Source: Gonocerus acuteangulatus (taxonomy: Eukaryota > Arthropoda > Insecta > Hemiptera > Coreidae). From it: a stretch of 64,000 nt of DNA. Location: positions 26,196,701 to 26,260,700 of the forward strand of contig OX328128.1 of assembly GCA_946811695.1 (NCBI GenBank), read 5' to 3'. Position 1 is the stretch's first letter. Every line of letters begins with the position of its first letter. Below, in pieces: positions 1 through 11,344 of this stretch. The notes beneath the pieces were generated by a model, which saw only the letters and a list, made by a program, of their open reading frames with translations, was not told where the DNA came from and did no database searches. The position numbers and the translations under genes were made by a program.

Positions 1-423
1 CTTCTTTCTGTGTTCATAATAATGTAACATTATTATTACTTATTGTTTTGTAATAATTGTTGTAAATTTGGATGCTATATATATTTACGAAACAGAATTA
101 TCCTAAAATAATATTACCAGCAATAAAAAGTTACACATACAATAGTAAAACTAGTTTTCCTTTCGTCTGTACTCAATAAAGATAAGATTATTGTACTTTT
201 TTTTTTCATAAAACCAAGATATATAAATTCTGCAAAAAAAATGTTGTATTAAATGGTATTATGAGAAGAAATTTAAGAAACTAGACAAAATGTTCAGTCT
301 AGTTTCTTAAATATTTCTACCAGTGTTGAGAAATCGTCATAAGGGCGAAAGTGGCCATTAGAAAACAGAATTGATTTAAATGGGCTTTCATGCAATATTC
401 GATGGCATCTCAGTTTCCCGGGT

Positions 424-491
<68 letters not shown>

Positions 492-1004
492 TGGTTATTG
501 TTTGTTTTCGTTTCTAATTACTTTAGTAAAATAGTACTCCTTAGTTTTATTTTTTCTCAAGACTTTCTATAAGAAACGAGCGGAAGTCGAGTAGGAGTGG
601 GGGGATTATGATCACTTAGAGCTGGCTTTTGTCAATTTTCTATTTTTTTTTGGACAAACATTTCTTTAACAATAAGAAGTTCATTTATATAAGTATTCCT
701 AAAAAATAAATAAATAAAATTTAAATAAAAATTTACGGAATTCCAAGTCTTTCAAATGCTGAAGGTATAAGACCGATATGAAAACGCTATATAGATGATG
801 CAGTTCTTTCGAGAAGGACTTTTCTTTTAGGAGCTTTATATTACCGGGAGATATCAACTACAGACTATCTCTATGGATATTTCATAGTCAATCTTGTACA
901 CCAATCGCCTCGACTTCCCCTGGTCATTTACTCATTTATTAGGAAGTTATTTTCTGATCCTGAATGTATTTCCACCACCCCGATTCCTTATTTTCCTCAG
1001 AAAA
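1..1004. other. Unassigned AT-rich stretch
   Basis: No coding or RNA gene is supported here. The stretch is AT-rich and holds a homopolymer T run at about 424-489. I looked for a SINE body next to that run on either strand and recognised none. A 69-codon frame on the plus strand (894-1103) overlaps the tail of the neighbouring LINE fragment and has no recognisable domain. Confidence 0.6.
424..489. repeat. Poly-T homopolymer
   Basis: An uninterrupted run of about 66 T follows a CCCGGGTG sequence. It would be a poly-A tail for an element on the minus strand, but the sequence to its right (minus-strand upstream) matches no other repeat in the window. Exact length is uncertain because homopolymers are prone to sequencing error. 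Confidence 0.85.
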
Positions 1005-2000
1005 TATTTATTTATTTATTTTATTTTATTTATTCCATGTGAGCTCCGTAACAGTGGCGATGAGCTCATTGGGACGACAGAAGAAAGGTTCGTTAAATAT
1101 TAGTCAGTTTGTCCAATAAAACAAAATAAAACATAAAGAAATAAAAGAGAAAGAACAAGATGTTGCTATTAAATAAAACCAAAATAAAATATTACATATA
1201 GTTATACCTTTGAATATAAGTGTGCTGCTTTTAAGTGTGTAAGGAGTATATGGATGTACGGGCTACCTTCAGTAAGTAAGTCGTGTAAGTTGTATGGAAT
1301 TGTCAAGTCGCTGCGTTGTCTACAGTCTGTCAGTATATGTTTAACAGTTAGAGTTCTGTTACACTGTCTGCACGTTGGTCTTTCCTTTCTGTCCAGTAAG
1401 TATAAGTGGGTAAGTCGAGTGTGGCCTATCCGAAGCCTGGATAAAATTACGTCGTCCTGACGAGAAAATTGTTCTGTTTTCCAAGTTCTTGTCGTGTTCT
1501 TAATTTCTTTTAATTTGCATGTACTCTTTGACCAATCTCTCTCCCATTCATACAGTGTGTTAGTTCGTATTGTTTTGCTTAAATCGGATGAAGTAATTGT
1601 ATTTATGTCTGGTATAGGTCGGTTCGTTGCTAGTCTTGCCTGTCGGTCTACAGCTGTACTCATGTCGATGTCTTCGTGTCCTGGTACCCATAGCAACATA
1701 ATGTGTTTGTTTTTATTTTGTAGAATGTTAATGTGTGTAAATATGTTCTTGATAACTGGATGTGTGCTGTAAATGTTCTGTATGGACATTAAGGAACTTA
1801 AGGAGTCTGTACAAACAGTGATAGCGTCAGTCTGAGCATCATGAACGTTAGTTAGTGCTAGAAGTATTCCGTAAAGTTCCGCTGTAAATATGGTCGTTGT
1901 TTCTGGTAATTTGATTAGGTAAGCAGTTTCCTTCACAATTGCAGCTGCTCTTGTGCCAGAGTTCGTCTTGGATCCATCGGTAAATATTTTATACTCTTAA
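1005..2000 (-). mobile_element. 5'-truncated non-LTR retrotransposon (RNase H-bearing clade) 3' end
   Basis: This is the 3' portion of a LINE on the minus strand: the end of the pol-type ORF (RNase H plus a C-terminal cysteine/histidine region), then a 3' untranslated region ending in a simple A/T-rich tail of AATA-type repeats at about 1005-1040. The upstream edge near 2000 is abrupt and runs into a short direct duplication (TTTATACTCTTAAT, at about 1990 and 2010). That is what 5' truncation on insertion usually leaves. An RNase H domain behind the reverse transcriptase occurs in the I, R1, LOA and related clades. Which clade this is cannot be settled from the fragment. Confidence 0.8.
1202..1984 (-). 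pseudogene. LINE ORF2 C-terminus: RNase H domain and CCHC-like tail
   Basis: An open frame of about 260 codons starts in the RNase H motif FTDGSKT (1982-1984 downward) and runs to the stop at 1202; it is a fragment without its own start. All four RNase H acidic residues are visible: D of TDGSK, E of FTAELYG, D of VCTDSL and D of STAVDRQA. The WVPGHED segment before the last of these is typical of retroelement RNase H. The C-terminal part has RLRIGHTRLTH followed by CRQCNRT and VKHILTDC, a cysteine/histidine cluster found at the end of I- and Jockey-type ORF2 proteins. In an intact element the domain degrades the RNA strand of RNA-DNA hybrids. No reverse transcriptase remains upstream, so this copy is dead although its surviving frame is uninterrupted. 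Confidence 0.85.
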
Positions 2001-2029
2001 TAAAATATTTTATACTCTTAATTTTTCCC

Positions 2030-4006
2030 ATTTACAAGAGTTACACAATATTTTAGCCCCCCAAAAAAAGCGTAAAATTCCATCTTCTGACAATTCCAGT
2101 TGTTAACAGAGAATATTTCTTGCAAATAGCTTTAAGTGAATATTGGAACGGGAGTGGACGAGAAAGTTTGATAGCCTTTATCAGTTCCTTTGCCTTATCA
2201 AACTAGAGTCTCCTTCCTACAAAAGACAGCCGTTTGGCAATATTACAAAATTCCAAGGCTGTTCGGCTAGTCAGTTAACATTTTCACTATTCTTCTATAC
2301 TCATTAATGACAATAGTTGAAAACAAGTGTTAACTTTTACTGTGCAGATCTTTGATTTATTGATTTTTATTTTATTTTATTTGAGCCCAGCTATATTAGA
2401 AAGAAATATGCCCTATGAAAAATACTGTTCTTGTAACCCTGTCTTGCTGTTCTTACTGGAAACTTATTAGTGGAATAAATAAAATCTTTCATAGGAAACT
2501 ATGCATTTTTGTTTGTCTTTACAATATAATGTATTTTTTTCAATAAACAAAACAATAAAAATTTAAAAAGAGGAAGCCTAGTTAATATTATAATTAATTC
2601 TAATTATAAATTAGAATTACAATATTTTTTAATGTACTGGACATAGATAAAAAGTTTTAAAACAACTTAAAAGGGTTCATTAAAAGTAAAAAGTTCACAA
2701 ATAATTTAAGGAATTATTCAAGTTTACGGATTGATAAATAGTCGCAAAAAGGACCATTTTCAAACATTCATAGCTCCGATAGTACTCAAATATACAAGTT
2801 AAAGTTTTCACAATAGTTTTATGTTACAAATAAGTATAACGTATAATATACTTTAAAATGTGATTTTTATTAAGTCTCCCAGATATAAAGCCTAAAGCTA
2901 TCAAAAATTTGAAGTTTAAAAATTTATAAAAAAAAATTATGTAACTAATAGCAGGGTAAAAAGTACTTTTAATACAAGCTACTTGATTGGGTTCATTATC
3001 ATGCCAAAAATCATCTTTAATATACATTCTCTTATACTAAAAAATTGCCCTCAAAAGCGGCCTTTTAAGAAATGAAAGCAGTGGTTTTCAATGGCAGTTT
3101 TAAGGTCAAGGCATTAGAAATATTAAAATAAGGAACAAGGCATAAAAGATAAAGCATACTGTAAGGAAAACAATGGTGTTTGAATTATTAGTTTATGATT
3201 TACGAGTCCTGATGAAATTAGTTTTGTGTAAGAGCTCAAGTCAAAAATCAGCATGCGCTGTGAAACAATGATGACTACCATTTGAAACGGTTGACTCTAA
3301 AAAAATGTTAAAAATTGTTTTGAAATACTGAATCCTTATGTAATTGATGGTAAAAATGTTATTTGTTTTTTTTTTTTAAATGGTCAAGCAACCAAAATAT
3401 TTTTTTTGGACCATTTCAAATGGATTGACCCGACCTCTTAGCTACAACCAACGGACTGCTCCCTAATATTTTCGGCGCGGATGTGTGGGAAAGCGGATCA
3501 GAATCCATTCGAGAGAGAAGATAGATCAGAGATTTTCTGTGACTGAGTCGTTATGTTAATAGAGTTTCTCACAGGTCCAGTCCTATATGAGGGAAGCAAT
3601 GATGGAACGGTGATTAACTCCGTTCACAGGTAGTAACAGGTACCGCTCCGGCTATAGTATCTAATAGCTTATAATAAACGTCCAGAGAATATTTTCTTTA
3701 TTTTTTTTTTCTTCTTGCTCTGAACCTTTCGGCGTTTTTCATATTGTAATGACTCCAATAATGACGGCCATTTTGGACTTGGAGAGGTATCCAGGCCGCT
3801 TCGAACAACCTTTCACATTAAGCTTAGAAAAGGATACTAACAAACAGTTTAAAAGCATTTTGGTCATATTTATACAAGTTGGATGATCTATGTTAGACAT
3901 TTGGACTAACCTTTAGGTTAGTTGGAAATACCTAATATTAAAGTGTTCCTTATAAGAAGGAAAACTCACTTATGACCCTCACGATGAACAATGTAGAGGC
4001 CTCATC

Positions 4007-4045
<39 letters not shown>

Positions 4046-4830
4046 GTCGAAATATTAATAATTTATTTACAAAAGAGAGTCAGTTGGAATTTCGGTAGTA
4101 CCATCACAGTCAATTTTGAAAAAGAAATAATATCCAGGAAGGACAAATGGTAATCCTTTGACCAAGATCACGCGAAATTATGGACATTCACGTTTCTCTC
4201 TGTGATCTATTTTGAGACGACCATGAATTGTGCCAGAACCCATTGAGATTCCTTGGAGCCCCAGGTCTAACAAAATTAAAAAAACTAAAATTAAAAGAGG
4301 AAAAAAAGGATAGAAAATACACTGAAATGTACGCAAGTAGACGTTAGTGAGGTTTTTTTTGTGTCTAAGTATAGGCACATGTTTTTCTTTGCGGGTGTCT
4401 TTTTTGTGCATTTATAAAGACATATTCTTCTGCAAGAGGTATTCTTTATAATATTTTATATTTATTTTAATTTTTGTTTTCAAAATAACTTTATACGCAT
4501 ATTTTATTCATAATATTACATTCTCCTATGCATTCAGGTCACTGAAATATCAATTGCACTTATACAGGTGCAGAGAACAAGAATATGGAGGACTCAGGGA
4601 GGGGGACAATTTGGCAATTATTTGTTGGAAAAAAACTTACTTGTTTTGGAAGAAAAATAATTTTTCTTTACATTTTTTTAATAGCCAAGAGACATTTTAC
4701 CCATAACAACCATGTAACCGCTTATTAGTTAATTAAAGGTTATTAAACGGATATGTTTTCCTGAAAGTGGAGGAGTTTGGAACCTTAAAGGAACAGAGTA
4801 AAATAAAAAAAACGAAAGCAAAGATTTTGA
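2030..4830. other. Unassigned AT-rich intergenic sequence
   Basis: I see no gene, conserved coding motif or RNA gene here. Short frames on the minus strand (2824-3027, 4178-4411) are AT-biased and carry no recognisable domain. A poly-A run lies at about 4010-4043, possibly the tail of an unrecognised retroposed sequence on the plus strand ending CCTCATCC. Confidence 0.5.
4010..4043. repeat. Poly-A homopolymer
   Basis: A run of about 34 A follows CTCATCC. It could be the tail of a retroposed sequence on the plus strand, but the bases upstream resemble no SINE or LINE end seen elsewhere in the window. Confidence 0.75.
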
Positions 4831-4837
4831 TGATTAA

Positions 4838-5120
4838 CCTCAATTTGGATTATGGAACCGCACTGAAACGCCTTTAAATTGAGTATAGTAACAGTACAAA
4901 CTTGGTTCCTCAATTTGGATTATGGAACCGCACTGGAACGCCTTTAAATTGAGTATAGTAACAGTACAAACTTGGTTCCTCAATTTGGTTTATGGAACCG
5001 CACTGGAACGCCTTTAAATTGAGTATAGTAACAGTACAAACTTTGTTCCTCAATTTGGTTTATGGAACCGCACTGGAACGCCTTTAAATTGAGTATAGTA
5101 ACAGTACAAACTTGGTTCCT
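4838..5120. repeat. 70-bp minisatellite, four copies
   Basis: Four head-to-tail copies of a 70-bp unit start at about 4841, 4911, 4981 and 5051 (each at CAATTTGG). They differ by only a handful of substitutions, so the array is young. Within each unit CAATTT near the start and AAATTG about 40 bp later are inverted, so each unit can fold. No open frame or element boundary explains it. Confidence 0.95.
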
Positions 5121-5639
5121 CAAACGAAATACCATCTACTTTACGATGTTTTGATTGGATTTTACTTACCATAAATGGTTTTTCAGTATCGACTACTTAT
5201 TCTTAGTAAAAAACATTATCGTCATTAAAAAATACAAACTTTGAATTTACTCTATTTCTGTTGGTTATTGAACCATACTTTATATGAAGTTTTTGTTGCA
5301 CTTGAGTTCTACTATTACCTTCTGACAGGTTGATTCTTTTATCCGTTACATCCTTTATAAATAGGCAACAATGTCCCCAGTTGTCGTATTTCTTTTAATA
5401 TATGCATAAAAAAAAAATTAAAAAGAGCGGAAAATAATAAAAATTATACTGGTATTAAGGCAATTGGTAAATCCTTCTTGTAACTTTTAAACCAAGATAT
5501 TTTTCCTCTACTGATTGGGTTAGCAAATAGCTAACAAAAAAAAAATTTAAAATACGAATTTTGAACAAGGATTACGAACATTAATAAATTATTTATAGGA
5601 ATTATGGATATGTGGACTATCTTCTGTCAGCAGTGTTGG

Positions 5640-6190
5640 GCAAAACGAACGTTAGTAAACTAAACTAACGTTAGTTTTCCCTAACTAAAACTAAACTAAT
5701 GTTATATTTTTAGTTTTAGTTTTAGTTTAGTTTTAGATTTGTATAATTATTAATCATATGGACTCCGTTTTTAGTAATGCAATTAGTTTAGTTTAGTAAA
5801 AGAGACCTAAATTTGTGATTTTAGTTTAGTTTTAGTTTTTAGTTAACTAATTTAGTTTATCAAAGAACATATGTTTTCAAATTACGAGAAAAAGCCACAA
5901 TTTCTTATTCTTAAGCAAGTTCTATTAGTTTTAATAATTTACTTAATTATCGAAATAACATATGATTTATATTAATTCATGTTATTTTAGTAAAACTAAA
6001 CTAAACTAAATTTTTAGTTTAGTTTTTAGTCAATTCCCAAAGATTCAGTTTTAGTTTTAGTTTAGTTAAAATCCATTAATTAGTAAAATTTTAGTTTTAG
6101 TTTTTTTTTTAGGTTGCAATTTTTAGTTTAGTTTTAGTTTATTCCAAAAAGTGAATTTAGTTTTAATTTTAGTTTTAGTTTTTAGTTTTG
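5640..6190. repeat. TTTAGT-like low-complexity tract
   Basis: About 550 bp dominated by irregular repeats of TTTAGT, TTTTAG and complements (CTAAACTAAA), with runs in both orientations. Units vary in length and are interrupted, so it is not a clean telomeric array. The 92-codon plus-strand frame at 6151-6429 begins inside it and is not convincing. Confidence 0.8.
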
Positions 6191-7090
6191 CCGAACATTG
6201 TCTGTCAGTAAGTCGTGTGGATAGTAGGGGCAATTTATGTTATTGTGTTGTCTGCTGTTTGTATGTTTTTAGTGGACAACATATACACATAGTGGTCAAC
6301 ATTGTTGTGTATTTTCTATCTAGTGAATACGAATGGTTAAGTTACTTGTGCCTGTTAGGATCATTGTGCATTAATTTATCCTGGGCAGAAAATAAAACTT
6401 ACACTTATAACCAGATTATGCTTTCTTGATTTGGCATTATACGCTTCGTCATTTTCTCATTGCATAGGTATTTATAATGACTCGTTGTAACGCATCATGA
6501 ACATTCCGTGGACATCTTGGTCCCCCGTTCCAGAGCGTGGAATGGCTTCTTCACTTCCGTTCTTGTAGGATTTCCTCAATCGATCAGACAACTCACAGAA
6601 CCTCATAGGGAATTCACAATCCTTTTTTAAGCGCTATAATGTCTGCTCATTTTATTGTTACGTCTGAATATAGTCAAATATTGTTTCTTTGTATTACGCT
6701 TGTTGATTAATTTATAAAACCATACTGGTGTTATAGTTCCACGATTTCATTATTCTAACCTCTTGAACTTGGTAGGAAAAAAATAAATAAATAAAAAAAA
6801 TTAAGAATACTAATGCTAATATTACTGTTTTAAGCAGATTAACGTCCGTATGAGGAACATATTCAAGAAAATCCCATAGACATATAAGCCTTAATATTTT
6901 TTTGGAGAAATTATACTACATTTTCGAATTGTAAACTTCCACTTACCACGATTTATCAATCGTATTCAAGAGATTTCACAAAATATGTGAAAAATGTCCA
7001 AAAAGGTTTATGCCTGTTTAAATAATAGTGTTTTCTGTTTTCCAAACCTAACCCAGGTTTATTTATGTTAATTTGCATAAATAAGAAAAG
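6191..7090. other. Unassigned AT-rich stretch
   Basis: No gene or recognisable repeat identified. The sequence is unremarkable AT-rich DNA between the TTTAGT-like tract and the SINE. Confidence 0.5.
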
Positions 7091-7265
7091 GAGGCCCGGT
7101 GGCCGACAGTGTTAAGGCGTGAGCACTTAACACTCCTTGCCAAAGGGTCGTGGGTTCGTTTCCGACGAGGGGTGGTGGCTTTTCTTTAGAAAAAAGAAAA
7201 GGAATCAGCCCTACCCTGGCTAAAAAAGGGTGCTAACCTATAGATGACCTATCCTAAAATTCTTA
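7091..7265 (+). mobile_element. tRNA-derived SINE (family 1)
   Basis: The head, AGGCCCGGTGGCCGACAGTG, is followed by GTTAAGGCGTGAGCAC and a B-box-like GGGTTCGTTTCC, the layout of an internal RNA polymerase III promoter. The body continues through AAAGGAATCAGCCCTACCCT and AGGGTGCTAACC. The same head (AGGCCCGGTGGCC then GTGTTAAGGCGTGAGCA) recurs in the minus-strand copy at 62868-63086, which shows this is a repeat family and not a unique tRNA gene. It does not fold as an intact tRNA. Confidence 0.75.
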
Positions 7266-8235
7266 GTTTAATAATAAATGGACGTTAAAATTTAAATAAA
7301 TGAATGAGAAACGTGTGGGAAAAGTTTCAATTACCCTGAGTACCCGATATCAAAATACCAGATTTTCCAATTATATATATTTTCCAGTTATATATGTATA
7401 AAACGTACGAAGTATATTAACGCACATTAAGACAGCTACGTTTTTTAAACATATGGAAAAATTGTGTTTTCGATGGATTCCGAGGAGGTATACAAACTTG
7501 TCCTTTCGCTTAAATAAAGATTTATTCCAAGTTTTATCCGAAAATATACCACTTTTTTAGATTGCATATTTTTGGTGGAAACCGTCGTCACTGGCACTGG
7601 TTGTGGGCCCACATTACATTAATCAATACCAGTGAGCTAATGAAGACACAAAAAAGTGTGACAACAGCATAATAAGTGGCCGAACTTATATTATGAATGT
7701 ACATATAAAAGAGTTTTTTTTGTGACCTATGAGTTTTGAACCGCCATCATTATTTATGTCACAAGCTAGATTTTCCTCCATAAGGAGGAACGAAACGCCC
7801 TTATCAGCAGGTATAAATTACCTGATATGTAGGATATGACAGAAATATCCATAAATATACACATATTCCTATGTATGAAGAATTATGATAACAAACAAAA
7901 AAATATACAGATGATATCTTATAATCCCTGAAGTAAGAATGAAAATTACAAGATAAGCTAAACATGAAGTTTAGATTGACAGTTATAGACCACGTTTTTG
8001 GTAGACTGAGGGGTTACTGCTTGAGACGTTTAATTCCCTAAGTCGATGATGGATAATCGATATGTAACTCGACCCTCCATTCATCGGCTTGATACCTACT
8101 TAACCACTTCAATAAGACCCCCCTCCCTAAGTCTTATCGTAACACTAATTCTCAATCAGCCGGGAAATTGTACTCAATTTTACTTATTAATTAAATACAC
8201 ACGTACATATATTTTCTTATTATTTGAGAGGAGAT
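7266..8235. other. Unassigned AT-rich stretch
   Basis: No coding or RNA gene is supported. Nothing here matches the other repeats of the window. Confidence 0.5.
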
Positions 8236-8282
8236 CGTTGACCCGACGATACGGCTGTAAAACAAGCAGGACAGAGTTAATA

Positions 8283-8285
<3 letters not shown>

Positions 8286-8350
<65 letters not shown>
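8286..8350. repeat. (AT)n-(AC)n compound microsatellite
   Basis: About 47 bp of alternating AT pass into about 18 bp of AC. Frames read through it give meaningless IY or YI repeats. Confidence 0.95.
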
Positions 8351-8427
8351 AAAATTCAAAAAACAGAAAAAAATATACATAGCTAGAAATCATTATGCTA
8401 TAGCTAGAGCTTAAATTAGAGATAGAT

Positions 8428-8429
<2 letters not shown>

Positions 8430-8482
<53 letters not shown>
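8430..8482. repeat. (AT)n microsatellite
   Basis: About 53 bp of alternating AT with no interruptions. Confidence 0.95.
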
Positions 8483-8485
<3 letters not shown>

Positions 8486-8605
8486 ATATGGCAGAAGAAG
8501 CCGGAGAGGAATCCAGCGAAATATTGCGATGACAGGAGGAGCAAGACCGCTGGAGACAGATGCCGAATGAACAACACATTTAATTCCCAGTGAAGTAGCT
8601 TAAAA

Positions 8606-8610
<5 letters not shown>

Positions 8611-8669
<59 letters not shown>

Positions 8670-8670
8670 A
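8611..8670. repeat. (AT)n microsatellite with TATG end
   Basis: Alternating AT for about 45 bp, then three ATGT/ATGTA-type variants. Confidence 0.95.
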
Positions 8671-8706
8671 TGTTCGTAATAACTCTGTCCTGCTTGTTTT
8701 ACAGCC

Positions 8707-8739
8707 CTGATGAAGGCTTGAATTTCTTGCCGAAACGTC
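8707..8739 (+). ncRNA. Hammerhead-ribozyme-like motif (Penelope-type)
   Basis: The boxes CTGATGA (8707-8713) and GAAACGTC (8732-8739) flank an imperfect hairpin, GGC with GCC around TTGAATTTCTT. ACGT after GAA is a palindrome that could serve as a minimal stem III, giving a GUC cleavage triplet. Stem II is weak (three clear pairs plus one more), so this copy is probably decayed. Minimal hammerheads are known from Penelope-like element termini; calling this one of them is inference. Confidence 0.45.
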
Positions 8740-8849
8740 TGCAACAATAAAAGCATTTTCACATGTAAAATGTAGTTTTATTAAGAAATAACGGCTAAAC
8801 CCTAACAGTTCCTACCTTCTTATATTTTCTTATGTTTTCCTTTTTATTT

Positions 8850-9900
8850 ATTTATGTATCGCTATTCACCTCTTCGTGTATCGCGATTCACATAGTGTAA
8901 TAGTCTGAAGTAAGCCCTTCTTTTTGTCGATTTTACATAAATATTCCTTATAAGAATTAAGAAACAATTAGAGACAATACTTGCCTTTGAGGCGGTGCCA
9001 ATGACCATAGCAGTAGACGCACCCAGAAAAAAAAAAAATTGCCTTTGGACTCTCGGTACAGTTTAATTGAACAGTGTATAGGATTCATTGCATTGCCATG
9101 TTTCAATAAAGTGCTCAACGAATGACGCACGTGTGCACCATGAAATGTTTGAAAAGTGTGATAACCAGTATATAGAGAGCTGATAACGGCCTTGGAAGCG
9201 AATGCACAGCCGAAAAAATAAATGTCCATGACACCTCGGCCTTCTATTAATAAGAATGAAAGTATTTTATGAATGAAACCTCCGATAGTAAATCATTGTT
9301 TAGTAGAAAGACGATTATTAATGGGTAGAAAAACACTATAATTACGACAAGGGCTACTTTTTTCCTATCTAAATAACTCTTTTTAAAAGGAGTTTGTGGA
9401 TTTATTTGCGCTAAGATAAAATCTCCATATTCCTGGGTAATCAATATAATGATGATATACAATACTCCTTGATTATAGAGAGTACATATTTGATAACAAC
9501 ACCTCGATTTATGATTCTAACAAAGATATCTTGAAGTTGCATTTGCTTTTAACATCTTCTGAAGGTATTGAGCTATTGAAGTTCCACTCATTAAAGATTT
9601 TCACTCATATCTTCTTCGATTCTAAGCATCAGGATACCAAATGGCCCCTAGATCAAATTTACATTTAAAAAAAAACGTATTACCGTTTAAAAATAAATCA
9701 TTTTGATAATAAAAATACAATTTGGAAGTTAAATAAAAACAGTTATTAGTTTTTGTAATAAATTTTACGTTACCAATTTTCGTTGCTAATCTGTAATGCG
9801 CGCAATGTTTAAAAATCAATTCCCGCCAAAACACGGATATAATATCCCGCTCAAATTAATTTTTGGTCAAGTGACCGATGACGTCACTTCTGTTACACTT
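8850..9900. other. Unassigned AT-rich stretch
   Basis: No gene identified. Several short minus-strand frames (8957-9229, 9247-9462, 9622-9834) lack recognisable domains and look like chance openings. Confidence 0.5.
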
Positions 9901-9985
9901 TTGCTACCATGGATACTTGTTGAAGACTTACCCATGGCCATCTAAAAGGTATTGAGGTCTTCCTCCACCCCCTAGGCATGTGTTG

Positions 9986-10022
9986 CTGATGAAGGCTGCC
10001 AAAGAGTATGGCAAAACGTTCG
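9986..10022 (+). ncRNA. Degenerate hammerhead-like motif (Penelope-type)
   Basis: CTGATGA at 9986-9992 is followed by AGGCTGCCAAAGAGTATGGC and AAAACGTTC. The GAAA box has become AAAA. It belongs to a subfamily preceded by CCTAGGCAT, seen also at 40808, 54880 (minus) and 56990 (minus), and is followed by GAAATATAGATTTTT, as in the 60.9-kb copy. Probably inactive as a ribozyme. Confidence 0.4.
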
Positions 10023-10316
10023 AAATATAGATTTTTATGAAAATCTGACATTTATCACTTTACCGAATCGGTTGTTGTTTGTTAAACAAATATTTTGGAA
10101 ACAACAATTAGGAACTATTGTGAAAGCACTCGGACACAATAATATGATATTCTTGGGTACAAAATTGCTGGTGTTGTTAAAAGCTAAAACATTTGTCTTG
10201 AAAATGTAGTTCATACTGACCTGCATATAACAAAATAGGATATATTATTTAAATATGCGGAAAGTCGTGCATATATAAAACTGGTCAACATCAAATAATA
10301 TGCTTTATTTATCGCC

Positions 10317-10349
10317 CTACAGGTTTCGCGTCCATTTAAACCTCTTCAG
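10317..10349 (-). ncRNA. Hammerhead-like motif, left arm (minus)
   Basis: On the minus strand CTGAAGA (10343-10349) and GAAAC (10323-10327) bracket AGGTTTAAATGGACGC-type sequence with no good stem II. The downstream ACCTGT is not palindromic. This is a decayed version of the motif in the right arm. Confidence 0.35.
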
Positions 10350-10686
10350 AAGAAAACTAATTACAGATAAATAAATGTAGTCTTATCTAAAGAAGACTTC
10401 CGCAGGTAGAGCCGCCTCTATACTAATTCAATAAAACTAACAGCTAATTATATCATTCATATTAGCTTTGTTGTATTTACGTTGGCCTACCTGTGAAAGA
10501 TCTTTCTTAGTTAACCCTTTGTTGCATAGTGATGCCTGCAGTCATCAAATTAGATTTAATTTCCCTTAAGCAGCAACGTGTGTCAAAGGGACTGGAAGAT
10601 TTTAAACGTTATATTTTTTCATGATAAAAAAAAATCATGTGTTAAAGGGTTAAGACTAAATTTATTTATGTGTAATTAAGTTCCTC

Positions 10687-10718
10687 CTGAAGAGTCGTCA
10701 ATGGACGTGAAACATGTT
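10687..10718 (+). ncRNA. Hammerhead-like motif, right arm (plus)
   Basis: CTGAAGA (10687-10693) is followed by a hairpin with stem CGTC/GACG and loop AATG, then GAAACATGTT. The sequence after GAA is the palindrome ACATGT, a possible stem III of three pairs in one RNA or six between two RNAs, with a GUU triplet. Hammerheads need an H (not G) at the cleavage site, so U is tolerated. Confidence 0.45.
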
Positions 10719-10884
10719 GAGCGAATAATAAAGCACATAATGTGATGTTGACGAGTTTTATATATGAACCACCTTTCGCTTATTTAAATAATATATTAAA
10801 AAAAAAAAAGGTTTAAAATTTTATAAAAGGTATTTAAGGTTTTTAAATTTTATAAAACAAAATTGGATATATTAGAGACTTTGG

Positions 10885-10913
10885 GGCGCTAATAGCCAAA
10901 CAGTTGATGCGCC

Positions 10914-10979
<66 letters not shown>
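10885..10979 (+). mobile_element. 5'-truncated SINE tail (family 2, tRNA-Met-derived)
   Basis: The sequence GGCGCTAATAGCCAAACAGT, TGATGCGCCG and a long poly-A (about 10918-10979) match the end of the SINE at 60238-60460 (GGCGCTAATAGCCAAGATTTG then TGATGCGCCG and poly-A). Only the last 35 bp or so of the body remain here. Confidence 0.75.
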
Positions 10980-10981
<2 letters not shown>

Positions 10982-11344
10982 AGAGACTGGCTACAACATT
11001 GGATTATATTAGATGGGTGTTTTTGACTCATAACAGAAACTGTACTTCCTGAACAAACTAGTTAGCGCGTTTCCACAAGAGTTCTTCAGCACTTCTGCGT
11101 TAAATAATACAATAAGTAAGTGTACTTGAAAAACAACCCCTGATGAACCCTTAAGAAGGAATTGTAGAGTGTTTGGTGAAGAGTGAGTTTGAAGATATTG
11201 CTAAAATGGAGGAGAATTGAGGGGGCGTCGGGCTTGGAGAGAGGGTACAATCAATAACCACCGGCCAGCAGGCACACACCATCTGCCTTCTCTCTGTCCT
11301 GCCGCAGTGTGGCCTAGTCGCAGCCCACTTAAAACTACTATGCT

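Larger units (their letters stand above)
8236..8810 (+). mobile_element. Penelope-like terminal fragment, fold-back, with (AT)n insertions
   Basis: A short inverted repeat of 27 bp brackets the region: GGCTGTAAAACAAGCAGGAC with its flank at 8253-8279, and the complement at 8680-8706. A hammerhead-like motif follows directly at 8707. The leading sequence GAGATCGTTGACC recurs at 49683 and, in altered form, at 30688 and 62383, each time followed by CGAAGGTA-like sequence, so it is a shared element end. Three (AT)n tracts interrupt the space between the arms. No protein-coding part of the element survives. Confidence 0.6.
10250..10800. mobile_element. Diverged fold-back Penelope-like pair
   Basis: The left segment (about 10255-10350) reappears inverted at about 10685-10795. 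Both contain ATATATAAAACT, GTCAACATCA and a TGCTTTATT or GCTTTATTATTCGC stretch, with perhaps three quarters identity. Each arm ends in a CTGAAGA / GAAAC hammerhead-like core pointing inward. The interior shows no coding sequence. This resembles the inverted pairs at 11.7-12.1 and 60.7-61.0 kb but is older. Confidence 0.55.

Noticed and set aside
5640..6190. Telomeric array
   Set aside because: Units vary in length and orientation and the motif does not match TTAGG or TTAGGG.
8046..8414. 122-codon plus-strand frame
   Set aside because: Much of it is (AT)n-(AC)n microsatellite read as IY and TH repeats; the rest has no domain and lies next to a Penelope-like fragment.
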